Part shown: positions 26,466 to 35,163 of the stretch, piece after piece | Numbering within the stretch: the first letter of the stretch is position 1 | How the letters are laid out: each line of letters begins with the position of its first letter | Assembly: GCA_031277685.1 (NCBI GenBank) | Contig: JAITLV010000056.1 | Location: 41,923-105,922 of the forward strand | Length of the DNA stretch: 64,000 nt | From: Sphingobacterium sp. | GTDB taxonomy: Bacteria; Bacteroidota; Bacteroidia; Sphingobacteriales; Sphingobacteriaceae | Reading direction: 5' to 3' | Position numbers and translations under genes: made by a program | The notes under the pieces: model-generated | What the model was told of the DNA's origin: nothing | Database searches by the model: none | Seen by the model: the letters and a program-made list of their open reading frames with translations, nothing else

Positions 26466-28508
26466 ATGTTTCAAGAAGATAAGAATCTTCCTAAGCCAGG
26501 AATAGATTCAATTAATCCAGATTTTGTAAGGAACATCAAAGAGAAAATACCAATTCAAGATATACAACAGGCAGCTTCCCAGACTAAAAATGTAATGAAT
26601 GCTGGAAAGCAATTCCTGAATCAACCCTTTGTCCCCAATACTCCTACCATTGTTGAAGATAAAGTATGGGTCAAACAACCTACTTCCAAAATTTTCAATG
26701 CTGAACGTATTATTGAGAACGCAATTGCAGGGATCAATAGGGTTGTTAGGCTCGAAATCCATGTTGAGGGAAAACCAATCACATACTTTAAGCACTTTAA
26801 ACTAACCCAAAGTGCTGTGAAGCACCATGAATTTAACCTTATACTTGCCCACGATACATTAGGAAATCCAGAAAATCACAATCTTGAAGAAGCACAGAAT
26901 TTTCTGGGAAAAAGAATTACTGTTGTTTTTAAATATAAAGATGTCGAGGATGGTCCTGAGCGCAACTTTGTTGGTGTTATTACTGAAGTTGGTTTCAGCC
27001 AGGAAAAAGGAAGTCTTGGAAATCTTGTATTAACAGGATTTAGTCCTACCATATTACTGGACGCCGCACCTCATATTCAAAGTTTCGGAGGTGCACAGCC
27101 AATTAGCCTCAACAGTATTGCAGATCAGGTTATTAAAGAAGGATTGGGACAAGGGAAATTTGATTTCAGGGTTGATGCTCGCCATGGCAATGTATCTTAC
27201 AGTTCTCAGTATGAAGAAACCCATTATAACTATCTGGCAAGAATGGCAGAATCTTATGGTGAGCAGTTTTTCTACGATGGTGAAGTGCTTCATTTTGGGC
27301 AATTGCCTCCACAGGAAAAGCCTGTTAAACTGACATATGGCAGTAACCTTACTGATATTAAAATTAAAATGAAAGCTCAGCATGTGAATCCTACATTTTA
27401 TGGTTACAACAGCAGTAAAAATGAAAAATTTAAGGGAGGAATTGCGAAAATTAATCATACTTCCGACATTGCTAAAAGAGCTTATGAAATTTCAGAAAAG
27501 ACTTTCCAGACACCCTCTTTAAGAGTGGCACCTATTAAGGCATCATCATTCCTTGACATTGATGCTTCACAAAAAGGAACAGCAGGAAGTAAGGCTTCGC
27601 AGGTTTTTGTAACTTCTGGAAATACCACTGTGCCCTTTCTTTATCCGGGCTGTATAACAGATATTGAAATGCGAAAGGCTGATTCGAATGATACTACTTA
27701 CTTTACCAAATTAATGTTAATCGAAGTTACTCACGAAGTAGATGCGAGAGGATACTATGATGGATCATTCGAGGCGATTGCTTCGGATACAGGATTTATT
27801 CCAAGACCTGAATTTATTGTTCCTGTGGCAGAACCACAGTTTGGAAAAGTTATTTCCAATACAGATCCGGAGAATCAGGGCCGAGTACAGGTTCAGCTTG
27901 ATTGGCAGGCTGGACAAGATACTACCGAATTTATTCGTGTGATGTCGCCCGACGCTGGAAGCAGCGATAAAGTGGGTAAAAATAGAGGTTTCATGTCCAT
28001 CCCTGAAGTGGGAGATCAAGTAATTGTCAATTTTGTCCACCTACATCCGGACAGACCATTTGTTATGGGCGGAATGTATCATGGCGGGATTGGTGCTGGT
28101 GGCGGTGCTGGTAATAATATCAAGAGCTTAAGTAGTCGTAGCGGAAACAAACTAGAACTAAACGACGGTGAAGGATCTGTTTTTCTGACAGATCAAGGTG
28201 GAGCAAATATGAAATTTGATGGTGCTGGGAATGCTGATACAAAAGCTAATAAAAATAAATCCGTTACTGTAGGGCAAAAGAACACTGTGAGTGTTGGAGA
28301 TACTCATAAAACAGATGTTGGAAACGGACAAAGTGTTTTAACGATGGGCAAAGATGGAGTTATTGATCTTAGTTCACTCGATAAGTTAACACTTAAAGTT
28401 GGAGATAACAGTATAGAAATTTCCACGGCCGGCATCAAAGTAAATGGTGCAAAAATTGAAATTACAGGAGAAGGTTCTTGGAGCGGCGGTAATGTGTTCA
28501 TAAACTAA
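26466..28508 (+). CDS. vgrG: VgrG-type spike protein (T6SS-like)
   Basis: A 680-residue tip protein of a contractile secretion apparatus, of the type VI class used in Bacteroidota (T6SSiii). The N-terminal 480 residues show the gp27-like fold region (RLEIHVEGKPITYFKHFKL early; SYGEQFFYDGEVLHFG in the middle). A gp5-like OB part follows (FGKVISNTDPENQGRVQVQLDW, then FMSIPEVGDQVIVNF and PDRPFVMGGMYHG). The C-terminus is a repetitive beta-helix needle. No sheath, tube or baseplate genes are in the window, so this is an orphan vgrG island that depends on a secretion system elsewhere. The next two genes supply adaptor and cargo. Confidence 0.92.
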   Translation: MFQEDKNLPKPGIDSINPDFVRNIKEKIPIQDIQQAASQTKNVMNAGKQFLNQPFVPNTPTIVEDKVWVKQPTSKIFNAERIIENAIAGINRVVRLEIHVEGKPITYFKHFKLTQSAVKHHEFNLILAHDTLGNPENHNLEEAQNFLGKRITVVFKYKDVEDGPERNFVGVITEVGFSQEKGSLGNLVLTGFSPTILLDAAPHIQSFGGAQPISLNSIADQVIKEGLGQGKFDFRVDARHGNVSYSSQYEETHYNYLARMAESYGEQFFYDGEVLHFGQLPPQEKPVKLTYGSNLTDIKIKMKAQHVNPTFYGYNSSKNEKFKGGIAKINHTSDIAKRAYEISEKTFQTPSLRVAPIKASSFLDIDASQKGTAGSKASQVFVTSGNTTVPFLYPGCITDIEMRKADSNDTTYFTKLMLIEVTHEVDARGYYDGSFEAIASDTGFIPRPEFIVPVAEPQFGKVISNTDPENQGRVQVQLDWQAGQDTTEFIRVMSPDAGSSDKVGKNRGFMSIPEVGDQVIVNFVHLHPDRPFVMGGMYHGGIGAGGGAGNNIKSLSSRSGNKLELNDGEGSVFLTDQGGANMKFDGAGNADTKANKNKSVTVGQKNTVSVGDTHKTDVGNGQSVLTMGKDGVIDLSSLDKLTLKVGDNSIEISTAGIKVNGAKIEITGEGSWSGGNVFIN

Positions 28509-28513
28509 TAAGA

Positions 28514-29347
28514 ATGGAAAATATTTTTAGATTTAAGGCTCTGACAACTAAAAAATATCTTGTAAAAATCAAGAGCAGTATGAATCTCAATGGATTTACA
28601 AGTGACAATGAGGTCGAAATACGATGGATGTTGAGTCTAAAAGAAATCGGAGCGCTACATTACACTTTTGAGTTGATTACCCTGGATCATACTATGATAA
28701 AGGCTGATAATACAGGATATATCGAGATACATAAAGTAGTCCGTCAAATGCAAAAAGCATTAAACGAACTTAAATTTACCATTGATAAACAGGGTAACCT
28801 ACTGCGAGTTGAGAATTTAGAACAGATAAAAGGCCGTTGGAATGATGTTAAATCTGAAGCGATCGAATACAACAGAAGTAATACATCTTTAACAGAACTT
28901 TTTAATATTCAGGATGAAGCTTTTGAACAAAAAGGAGGTATTGAAGCAATGGTCAGAGCAAGTGAATTCTTTGATATATATCTAAACAATCAATATGAAA
29001 GAGATTTTTTCAGCAAAGTAAAAAAGTCGATTCCTAACTTATTTAGATCCGGTGTTATTCCTTTCATTCTGAAATATGACAGTAATAAAAGCCCGGAGCA
29101 TGAAAATGTTTATAGCATTAAGCTAGAAGGTTATCCAAATATTTTAGCTGAAAATCATATTAAGGACCTATACGGAGATTTTCCAATATCTGATTTTGAC
29201 ACATTAAAACCGATCTATCACTATAATGCTCAATATAATATAGATGTATTGAATGGTTTTATTCTTGAAGGTGAAGTAAATTTCTCAGAGTATATTAATG
29301 AAAAATTTGGAGGTGAAGTTCATTATAAAATAAAACAATATGAGTGA
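28514..29347 (+). CDS. Unknown protein between VgrG and toxin, candidate effector adaptor
   Basis: I do not recognise this 277-residue protein. It starts 5 bp after the VgrG stop and overlaps the toxin gene by 8 bp, so all three are made together. It has no signal peptide, membrane segment or cysteine motif. The first 70 residues look beta-rich and the centre helical. In other T6SS loci, genes in this position encode adaptors that load a PAAR effector on VgrG (DUF1795/EagR, DUF2169 and DUF4123 in Proteobacteria). This sequence resembles none of them by eye. The adaptor role is therefore inference from position only. Confidence 0.65.
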   Translation: MENIFRFKALTTKKYLVKIKSSMNLNGFTSDNEVEIRWMLSLKEIGALHYTFELITLDHTMIKADNTGYIEIHKVVRQMQKALNELKFTIDKQGNLLRVENLEQIKGRWNDVKSEAIEYNRSNTSLTELFNIQDEAFEQKGGIEAMVRASEFFDIYLNNQYERDFFSKVKKSIPNLFRSGVIPFILKYDSNKSPEHENVYSIKLEGYPNILAENHIKDLYGDFPISDFDTLKPIYHYNAQYNIDVLNGFILEGEVNFSEYINEKFGGEVHYKIKQYE

Positions 29348-30746
29348 ATCAGGAAAAACAGGATATATCGCATTGACCAGTGACATGTATTTCACTTGTT
29401 CTTCGGGACTTGCTCCTGCAAAAATGTACCCAACACAGCAGAATCACGGAACAAAAGATAAATTCTATTATTTAGTAAAAGATGATACGGCAACACAACA
29501 GATGGGGGATTTTTGTTGTCGATGGACAGTTGTATTGGCAGCAGCAATTGCCGCTGCCGGAGTTGTAACGGGAGGCGCAGCTTTACTTGTTTTAGCTGCT
29601 GTGGCTGTTGCAGCAAGTGCTGCTTTATGTGGAGGACTCGCAGCTCCTTTTCGTAAATGGGTGGGATACTCGACTTTAAATGCTTATGGACGTAGGGACG
29701 CCTACTCTTTAACTTCAAAATGTCAAATGACTTGCCCTATTGGAGGAACTATTACATATGCGGAAGGAATTACCAGTACATGGCAGGCGCTAATCTATAC
29801 TGCAAGAAATACAGGATGGGCTTGTTTAGAAGGTGCCATGCTTGGAAAACTTGGCTCAGCGGGTTTTGGTGCTTTCGCAGGAACCGCTACGCCTACGATG
29901 GCTACGGCTTTGATGAATTTTGCTTTTTTAAATGTATCAGCTAGAGGACTTGCAGCTGTAGATCAGGTTGCATTTGAAGGAGTATTACGAAATGGTAAAG
30001 ATCTGAGTGAGACAGGTGATGAACTTGTATCGGGTTTAACTATATTTGAGCAACCATTTATTCAGATATATAAAAAAGTAACAGGTGAAAATCAAGAGGC
30101 TTTAAATTGGCAGGATTTTTATTATGCAGGATTATCCCTCGTTGGACAAAGAGCAATGGCTGAAAGTGCTAGGACAAATCCGAATATTGCTGTTGGTATT
30201 TATAAACAGGGTGCGCAAACGGTAAATGCATTAAAAAATGGTAAGCTTTTTGAGCGTGTAACGTTGGAAAGCAGGTTTGGATTGCAGTCACTTTATGATA
30301 ATCCAGTCTGGAGAGCGCTTTGGGAACAGGCAAAGGAAAATTTAAGAAATGCAGATACAAGAGCTGGAGAGCATTTAAGGAATTATGAGAATGGTATGCG
30401 AGGGAAAATAGATCCAAACAACAGCAAGAGCCCTTCATATGAAAGGAAGGCGTTCGATGCAGTAAGAGATGAATTTAAAAAACTTGCCCGACAGAATGGA
30501 GAAGAACTACCAGGTGGTCCTATCCATCATAACAACTGGCCAATTGAAAAATATTCTGATCATGCGACTGATCCTAAAAACTTATATCCAACCGAACCAA
30601 AAACCACAACAACAGACCAGCATATGGATATACATCGAGAGACTACTGGAGGTAATCATCCAACAAGAGATCCAATTAGTCCAAAACATGAAAAACCATT
30701 ATACGAACATAACCCACGTCCTATTGACGACAACGATAATGATTAA
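29340..30746 (+). CDS. PAAR-like effector with C-terminal HNH/His-Me nuclease toxin
   Basis: A 468-residue polymorphic toxin. The N-terminal region is PAAR-like but split: a first part (about 1-55), an Ala/Gly-rich hydrophobic hairpin at about 62-98, and then the cysteine-bearing CQMTCPIGGTITYAEG segment near 130-147. The middle is helical. The C-terminal 110 residues hold the candidate nuclease: PGGPIHHNNWP with H396/H397, then a spaced LYPTE and TTTDQHMDIHR, which fits HNH-type toxin domains. An acidic tail ends the protein. Likely immunity genes follow directly. The hydrophobic hairpin suggests help in crossing the target membrane. The nuclease call rests on the histidine pattern. Confidence 0.8.
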   Translation: MSESGKTGYIALTSDMYFTCSSGLAPAKMYPTQQNHGTKDKFYYLVKDDTATQQMGDFCCRWTVVLAAAIAAAGVVTGGAALLVLAAVAVAASAALCGGLAAPFRKWVGYSTLNAYGRRDAYSLTSKCQMTCPIGGTITYAEGITSTWQALIYTARNTGWACLEGAMLGKLGSAGFGAFAGTATPTMATALMNFAFLNVSARGLAAVDQVAFEGVLRNGKDLSETGDELVSGLTIFEQPFIQIYKKVTGENQEALNWQDFYYAGLSLVGQRAMAESARTNPNIAVGIYKQGAQTVNALKNGKLFERVTLESRFGLQSLYDNPVWRALWEQAKENLRNADTRAGEHLRNYENGMRGKIDPNNSKSPSYERKAFDAVRDEFKKLARQNGEELPGGPIHHNNWPIEKYSDHATDPKNLYPTEPKTTTTDQHMDIHRETTGGNHPTRDPISPKHEKPLYEHNPRPIDDNDND

Positions 30747-30749
30747 AAA

Positions 30750-31664
30750 ATGAGAGAAATACTTGAGCTATTAGGAATTGATAAAAGGGTGCAGGAACTG
30801 TGTCTGGGAAATATTGTTTTTTTCAGAGAATATAGTAGTTGGGAATATTATGGTTCGGATGATGTCAATTTAAAAAAGAACCATCCGTATCCGCCACTTT
30901 ATCTTCCTATAATTATAGATTATGATTCCACTCCAATTTCATATGGAATTACAAAACATTGGTTTACCAATAGGGAATTAACATTTACCTACATGGAATT
31001 TTCCGAGCAATTTTTAAATGCGGAAATAGCAAGAACCCCAGATCAATTTATTGACAATCTTATTTTTGAATATTACGTGGATTCAATTGAGGATGATGAT
31101 ATCTATGATAATGCAAAACAAAAAGTATTGCAACACCTGGAACGTAATTACAGTTTTGAGGACATAAAAAGAATTTCAAGATTAAACTCGACGGAACGGG
31201 CTGAGCTTCTTAATTCTTACAACGAGCGTAAACCTCTATGGATGTATAATCAAAATAATGTCGGAGAATACACGGGTGCATTTCCTACAGCTGAAGTTCT
31301 TGTAAATCAGAATGCTTTTTATGAAGCTGCTTTTTATGAAATTTCCCACAAAGAGTGGATTGGCTACAACACCGAGAAAAAAGGATTTTCCTTCTTCAAG
31401 AAAGAACCGAAATTCAAAGCATTTGATAATATACCCGATTGGTTACAGCCCAAAACAGATAAAAAAGAATTGTTTGAAAAATATATCAGTACAAGTGAAT
31501 TTAATAAGGCTTGGTTGACAATAAATGGACCTAGTTTTAGCCCTATAGAAGTTGGTGAAAGACTACAACGTTTAAAAGAATTTTCAAATGAAAAAGCGTA
31601 TCATCTATGGGCAGATTTTTGGTGCGAACGATACGGTAATATGGATTCATTTATTTTTATATAA
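30750..31664 (+). CDS. Putative immunity protein, copy 1
   Basis: A 304-residue cytoplasmic protein of a family I do not recognise. It begins 3 bp after the toxin stop, the usual place for the cognate immunity gene. It is acidic and aromatic-rich with no signal peptide. Its C-terminal 105 residues are nearly identical to those of the next gene (shared FSFFKKEPKFK, IPDWL, EVGERLQRLKEFS, YHLWADFWCERYG). The N-terminal two thirds have diverged strongly. This pattern fits immunity proteins with a conserved frame and a variable toxin-binding part. Confidence 0.72.
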   Translation: MREILELLGIDKRVQELCLGNIVFFREYSSWEYYGSDDVNLKKNHPYPPLYLPIIIDYDSTPISYGITKHWFTNRELTFTYMEFSEQFLNAEIARTPDQFIDNLIFEYYVDSIEDDDIYDNAKQKVLQHLERNYSFEDIKRISRLNSTERAELLNSYNERKPLWMYNQNNVGEYTGAFPTAEVLVNQNAFYEAAFYEISHKEWIGYNTEKKGFSFFKKEPKFKAFDNIPDWLQPKTDKKELFEKYISTSEFNKAWLTINGPSFSPIEVGERLQRLKEFSNEKAYHLWADFWCERYGNMDSFIFI

Positions 31665-31720
31665 CTCATTCTTATTAAAACATAAGCTTAGATCCAAGAC
31701 GATGAAGTTAGTAGAAATAT
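31578..31720 (+). repeat. Direct repeat, first copy (immunity gene end plus next gene start)
   Basis: This 143-bp segment covers the end of immunity copy 1, the 37-bp spacer and the first codons of copy 2. It recurs 943 bp downstream at 32521-32663 with only a few mismatches. The repeat marks the unit of tandem duplication. Confidence 0.85.
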
Positions 31721-32607
31721 TAAAAGAATTGAAGCTAAGCAAGGAGCTTATCTCTTTATTTAAAGGTGAAATACCAATAATCGATAAGTTTAGCATGTTC
31801 AAGTTCTATATTAATGACACTAAGACAGACTCTTTACCATATCCTCCCTTTCTTATTCCATTTATGTATAGCTATGATGCGGATCATTATCATATGGGAC
31901 TCATTAAGCATTGGTTTAGTGATAGAGAATTAAGTTATGGAGATATGACAGATGCTACAGAGTTTGAAACAACAGAAATTGCAAAAAATGAACGACAATT
32001 ATTTACAAAACTACTTTTTGATGAATTTGTAAACAATGAGGATTGTGTAGTTACTGATCGAATAATACAATGTCAAGAATTAATGGGACTATCTGATCTT
32101 GGTTTCGAATTTTTTAAGAAAATAAATAATAGAGATACGGATAGTACTTCATGCGATCTACCAATTTTCAGAGAAAATTCTCCATTAAATTGTTTAAATT
32201 TCACAGATAGCTATGAAGGTGATTTTCCCTCAAATAATAAGTTCATTGTTCCCAGAAATATAGATAGTGCTTCTTATTTTGAAATCTCGCATAAAGAATG
32301 GATTGGTTACTATGTAGGGAAAAGAGGATTTTCCTTCTTCAAGAAAGAACCCAAATTTAAAGTATTAGATAATATACCAGACTGGTTAAAACCTGAAACG
32401 AACAAGCAGGAATTGTTTGAAAAATATATAGGTTCGGGTGAATTGGATAAAGCATGGTTCACCATCAATGGTCCTGGTTTCAATCCGAAAGAAGTGGGTG
32501 AACGGCTACAGCGTTTAAAAGAATTTTCAAAGGAAAAAGCGTATCATCTATGGGCTGATTTTTGGTGCGAACGATACGGTTATATGGATTCATTTATTTT
32601 TATATAA
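31702..32607 (+). CDS. Putative immunity protein, copy 2 (tandem paralogue)
   Basis: A 301-residue paralogue of the preceding protein. The ATG at 31702 is preferred over an in-frame ATG at 31588. The upstream one lies inside copy 1, and the protein family begins with the short MKLVEILKEL helix that aligns with MREILELLGI of copy 1. The C-terminal third matches copy 1 almost residue for residue, while the N-terminal part differs. It probably gives protection against a related toxin variant. The same leader sequence recurs after this gene, where only a stub of a third copy is left. Confidence 0.72.
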   Translation: MKLVEILKELKLSKELISLFKGEIPIIDKFSMFKFYINDTKTDSLPYPPFLIPFMYSYDADHYHMGLIKHWFSDRELSYGDMTDATEFETTEIAKNERQLFTKLLFDEFVNNEDCVVTDRIIQCQELMGLSDLGFEFFKKINNRDTDSTSCDLPIFRENSPLNCLNFTDSYEGDFPSNNKFIVPRNIDSASYFEISHKEWIGYYVGKRGFSFFKKEPKFKVLDNIPDWLKPETNKQELFEKYIGSGELDKAWFTINGPGFNPKEVGERLQRLKEFSKEKAYHLWADFWCERYGYMDSFIFI

Positions 32608-32663
32608 CTCATTCTTATTAAGATATAAGCTTAGATCCAAAACGATGAAGTTAGTAGAAATAT
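32521..32663 (+). repeat. Direct repeat, second copy
   Basis: This is the second copy of the 143-bp segment at 31578-31720, offset by 943 bp. It ends in GTAGAAATAT, after which similarity to the immunity gene stops abruptly. The array therefore ends in a broken unit. Confidence 0.85.
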
Positions 32664-32665
32664 AA
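32645..32665 (+). pseudogene. Stub of a third immunity gene
   Basis: The ATG at 32645 begins the same MKLVEI codons as immunity copy 2 and has the same upstream spacer, but a stop follows at once and the later sequence is unrelated. This is what is left after deletion or rearrangement of a third unit. Confidence 0.65.
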
Positions 32666-32786
32666 ACGAATTGAAATATCTAACGTTTCGATGATTTCTA
32701 TTACAAATATTTTTCCGGTGGAAGTTTCTATCGGATTTTTTTTATGACTTTATGCCAGAATAAAGAAGCACAAATTATTGCTGCGC

Positions 32787-32984
32787 TTATTCTTGCAGTC
32801 GTTCGTTTTCGAGAATTTCAGCCATAATCTGCGCTTGGGTTTTGCAATCCTCTAGTACCTGTTGAAGGCTGTCAATTTTTTTGTTTTTGGCTTCCACTAT
32901 TTTGATGGTATCATCGCATTTATTTTTGCAACAAGCGGATAGTAATAACAGATACAAAAACGAAGTTGTGGCATTTATTTTCAT
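32787..32984 (-). CDS. Small lipoprotein with coiled-coil tail
   Basis: A 65-residue protein. A hydrophobic signal segment ends in LLLLSACC, a good lipobox. The mature part (about 20-60) is a charged amphipathic helix, likely coiled coil (VEAKNKKIDSLQQVLED). It resembles small phage or element lipoproteins in design but no family is recognised. It stands alone on the minus strand, between the immunity array and the PRTRC operon. Confidence 0.5.
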   Translation of the reverse strand: MKINATTSFLYLLLLSACCKNKCDDTIKIVEAKNKKIDSLQQVLEDCKTQAQIMAEILENERLQE

Positions 32985-33629
32985 TTTGTTTAGATTGATG
33001 ATTAGGTAATATCAAGGTAACATTATTGTGTTTTTCAATGCAAGGCTTTTACATTGATACACAGAATTTATTCATCAAAAAACAAGTATTAGATTAAGTT
33101 ATTCGTGTAAGAAAATATAGAAGCGTATTTTTTAAGCTTAACCTCTAAGTCAATCCCTTAAAATAACCGGAAGTAGATTATCGAAAAGTAAATCATCTCT
33201 CATTGAGATGTGATGGATATTGCAAAAGGAGGAACTTTGTTTTATCTCTTAGAAGTTCCTATGGAACATATTGTCTTTAAAAAGGGCTACCTTACGGTTT
33301 TCTGTAAAGGAGGTTTAAGCTATCTTTATTTTTATATTGCATTGTAGATCAGGAAGTCGGTAGTATGGATATTAAAGGTAAGTAGTGTGAAACTATATAT
33401 ACATATGGAAAAAAAAACAGGAGATTAAGAAGCAGATATTGTTACTTCAAAGGAATAAATTTACCGAAAAGAATCTATTGAACCCAAAGATAACAGTAAA
33501 GTAAAATAACTCGCAATCTGGTTCTGCAATAAAAGGGTATTGGGGTGGGATGTAGAAACAGATTGCCCCGCTTCGCCAAACGGCTGCTGCGACCATAGGG
33601 AGCAGCGGCCGTTTGGCCGCCGGCAATTT
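32985..33629. other. Noncoding 645-bp region with a large terminal hairpin
   Basis: No reading frame here has gene-like features. It separates the T6SS cargo island from the PRTRC operon. Its right end holds the long GC-rich hairpin described separately; the rest is AT-rich. Confidence 0.5.
33575..33617. other. Long GC-rich inverted repeat downstream of the PRTRC operon
   Basis: GCCAAACGGCTGCTGC pairs with GCAGCGGCCGTTTGGC (one wobble pair) around an 11-base loop. It lies 12 bp past the ThiF gene stop. The base composition is far more GC-rich than the surroundings. It may end the operon, although no T-run follows, or be a replication or transfer site. Confidence 0.6.
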
Positions 33630-34442
33630 TCAACTGCCTACCACAATAGGGTTCGTCCTAAAATCTTTGAGGTTGTGAAAAAATCCACGGTTTTCCGTCA
33701 TTCCAAATAGAAATAGATTCCATAGGAGAGAAGCACCCATCTGTGCCAGCGACGCATTTATAAACAGGTCCTGTTTTTGGAGTGATTCCGCCATTGAGCA
33801 TGACGGCGTGTCGTCCTCAGTTTCCGCTGTGGTCATTAGTTTGCCATATTGCTCGATGATAGAGGGCAAAGATTCATGCGTTTGAAATTTTTGGGATTCA
33901 GGTTGCTTTATTGCTCCGACAGTTGAAAGGATGGCTTGCCCACTGTATTTTGTATTTCCTATGTCAAGCCAATATTTCGCCCGATCCCGATGGTAGGGGT
34001 ATTGTTTGTTCAACTGCGTAATGATAGTAGATACTTCAAAACGTGAAGCGACCGTATCTGTACAGGTTACATAGATTGAAGCACCTGCATGGTCAGGTAT
34101 TTTGCTGTCTGCATCCCTTTCAAATTTCTTTGTCTGCGCTTTCCAATTTGTTCCTGACCATCTATTCAGGCGGTTGACGATGGCGACAGACTTGTTTAGC
34201 CCCCTTTCAGATTCCGCAAACCGCTGACGCCCGATATTATACTCGGTGACAATATCATCATCCCAAAGGTTCACCATAAGACCTGGGTGTCCAAGCGCAT
34301 TAAGGCTGTGGTTTACTTCCATGAGGGCGGTCATGAACTTTGACCCTGTTCCCCCCGCACCGATCACATTAATTCGGATCGGATTGACAGGATTCATTAA
34401 TTCGCTGTCCAAAAAATGGATATGTTGTTTTACGGTTTTCAT
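33630..34442 (-). CDS. PRTRC system ThiF-family (E1-like) protein
   Basis: A 270-residue Rossmann-fold protein of the ThiF/E1 ubiquitin-activating-like group. The nucleotide-binding loop is NVIGAGGTGSKF at about residues 24-35, and the acidic strand ends in LWDDD (about 59-63). RQRF, typical of this group, follows near 73. It is the last gene of a long minus-strand operon and overlaps the preceding protein B gene by 4 bp. PRTRC (ParB-related, ThiF-related cassette) genes occur on plasmids and integrative elements. Their biochemical role is not established. Confidence 0.85.
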   Translation of the reverse strand: MKTVKQHIHFLDSELMNPVNPIRINVIGAGGTGSKFMTALMEVNHSLNALGHPGLMVNLWDDDIVTEYNIGRQRFAESERGLNKSVAIVNRLNRWSGTNWKAQTKKFERDADSKIPDHAGASIYVTCTDTVASRFEVSTIITQLNKQYPYHRDRAKYWLDIGNTKYSGQAILSTVGAIKQPESQKFQTHESLPSIIEQYGKLMTTAETEDDTPSCSMAESLQKQDLFINASLAQMGASLLWNLFLFGMTENRGFFHNLKDFRTNPIVVGS

Positions 34443-35152
34443 TTTAAAATATCTTTAAGTTTCTGTTTTGATTTAAAGAGTACTTCGGTAGGAAATTTTT
34501 TCTCCGTCCCCATCAAGCTTTCCCATAGGAGTACACAGTTGCCGTCTATGGGGTTATGATTTTCCATCAGGTGACTGAAATAGCTATTGAAAAAATAGGT
34601 TTCCCATAATTTCATCAGTTCCCTGACCGATCCTATTTCATCTGTCTTTACACTTACTGAACCTAAACACACATTTCCATTTTTGCGCACATTGAAAAAA
34701 GGCGCATAGAAAAGGGGAGTATTTAAGGTTGGTTTCCTGTCAGCTGTGAGCGCATGAACATTTAAGGATTCCCTGTCTGCAACCCAGAGGAGGGCAGGGG
34801 TATGGCATCGACCTGAAGGAATGCCTAATGATTCGGTAAAATAGATGTCCCTGAACTGTGCTTTGCTGTACCACGCTATTTTATCCGATCCTGCATCAAA
34901 ATATAGCAGGTTTGAGGGAAGCAGGCCATCGGATTTTAACTGATTTCCTGCTTCACTGTCCACATTCAGGGACTTCGCCAATTTTTTAGCTTCCCTGACT
35001 GTCAGTGGATGTGCGTTGATCGGAGCGCCCGTGTTGTTGTCAATATCATAATACTCGACATAAGTATCATTTAAGCCTTTGTCGCACCAATAGAAAACGA
35101 GTGCAGAAGAGGGTTGATAATAAAGTTCAAAGTTGTTTGTTACGTCTTTCAT
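34439..35152 (-). CDS. PRTRC system protein B
   Basis: A 237-residue protein matching PRTRC protein B in size and position, directly upstream of ThiF. It shows conserved stretches such as HTPALLWVADRESLNVHAL and NVRKNGNVCLGS. In eukaryotic-like ubiquitin systems the equivalent position is held by E2-like proteins, and a cysteine is present in VCLGS; no catalytic role is shown. It has no signal peptide or membrane segment. Confidence 0.82.
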   Translation of the reverse strand: MKDVTNNFELYYQPSSALVFYWCDKGLNDTYVEYYDIDNNTGAPINAHPLTVREAKKLAKSLNVDSEAGNQLKSDGLLPSNLLYFDAGSDKIAWYSKAQFRDIYFTESLGIPSGRCHTPALLWVADRESLNVHALTADRKPTLNTPLFYAPFFNVRKNGNVCLGSVSVKTDEIGSVRELMKLWETYFFNSYFSHLMENHNPIDGNCVLLWESLMGTEKKFPTEVLFKSKQKLKDILK

Positions 35153-35163
35153 GATCTAGTATT

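Noticed and set aside
31588..31701. Upstream start for immunity copy 2
   Set aside because: It would begin inside copy 1, and the 38 extra residues have no counterpart in copy 1.
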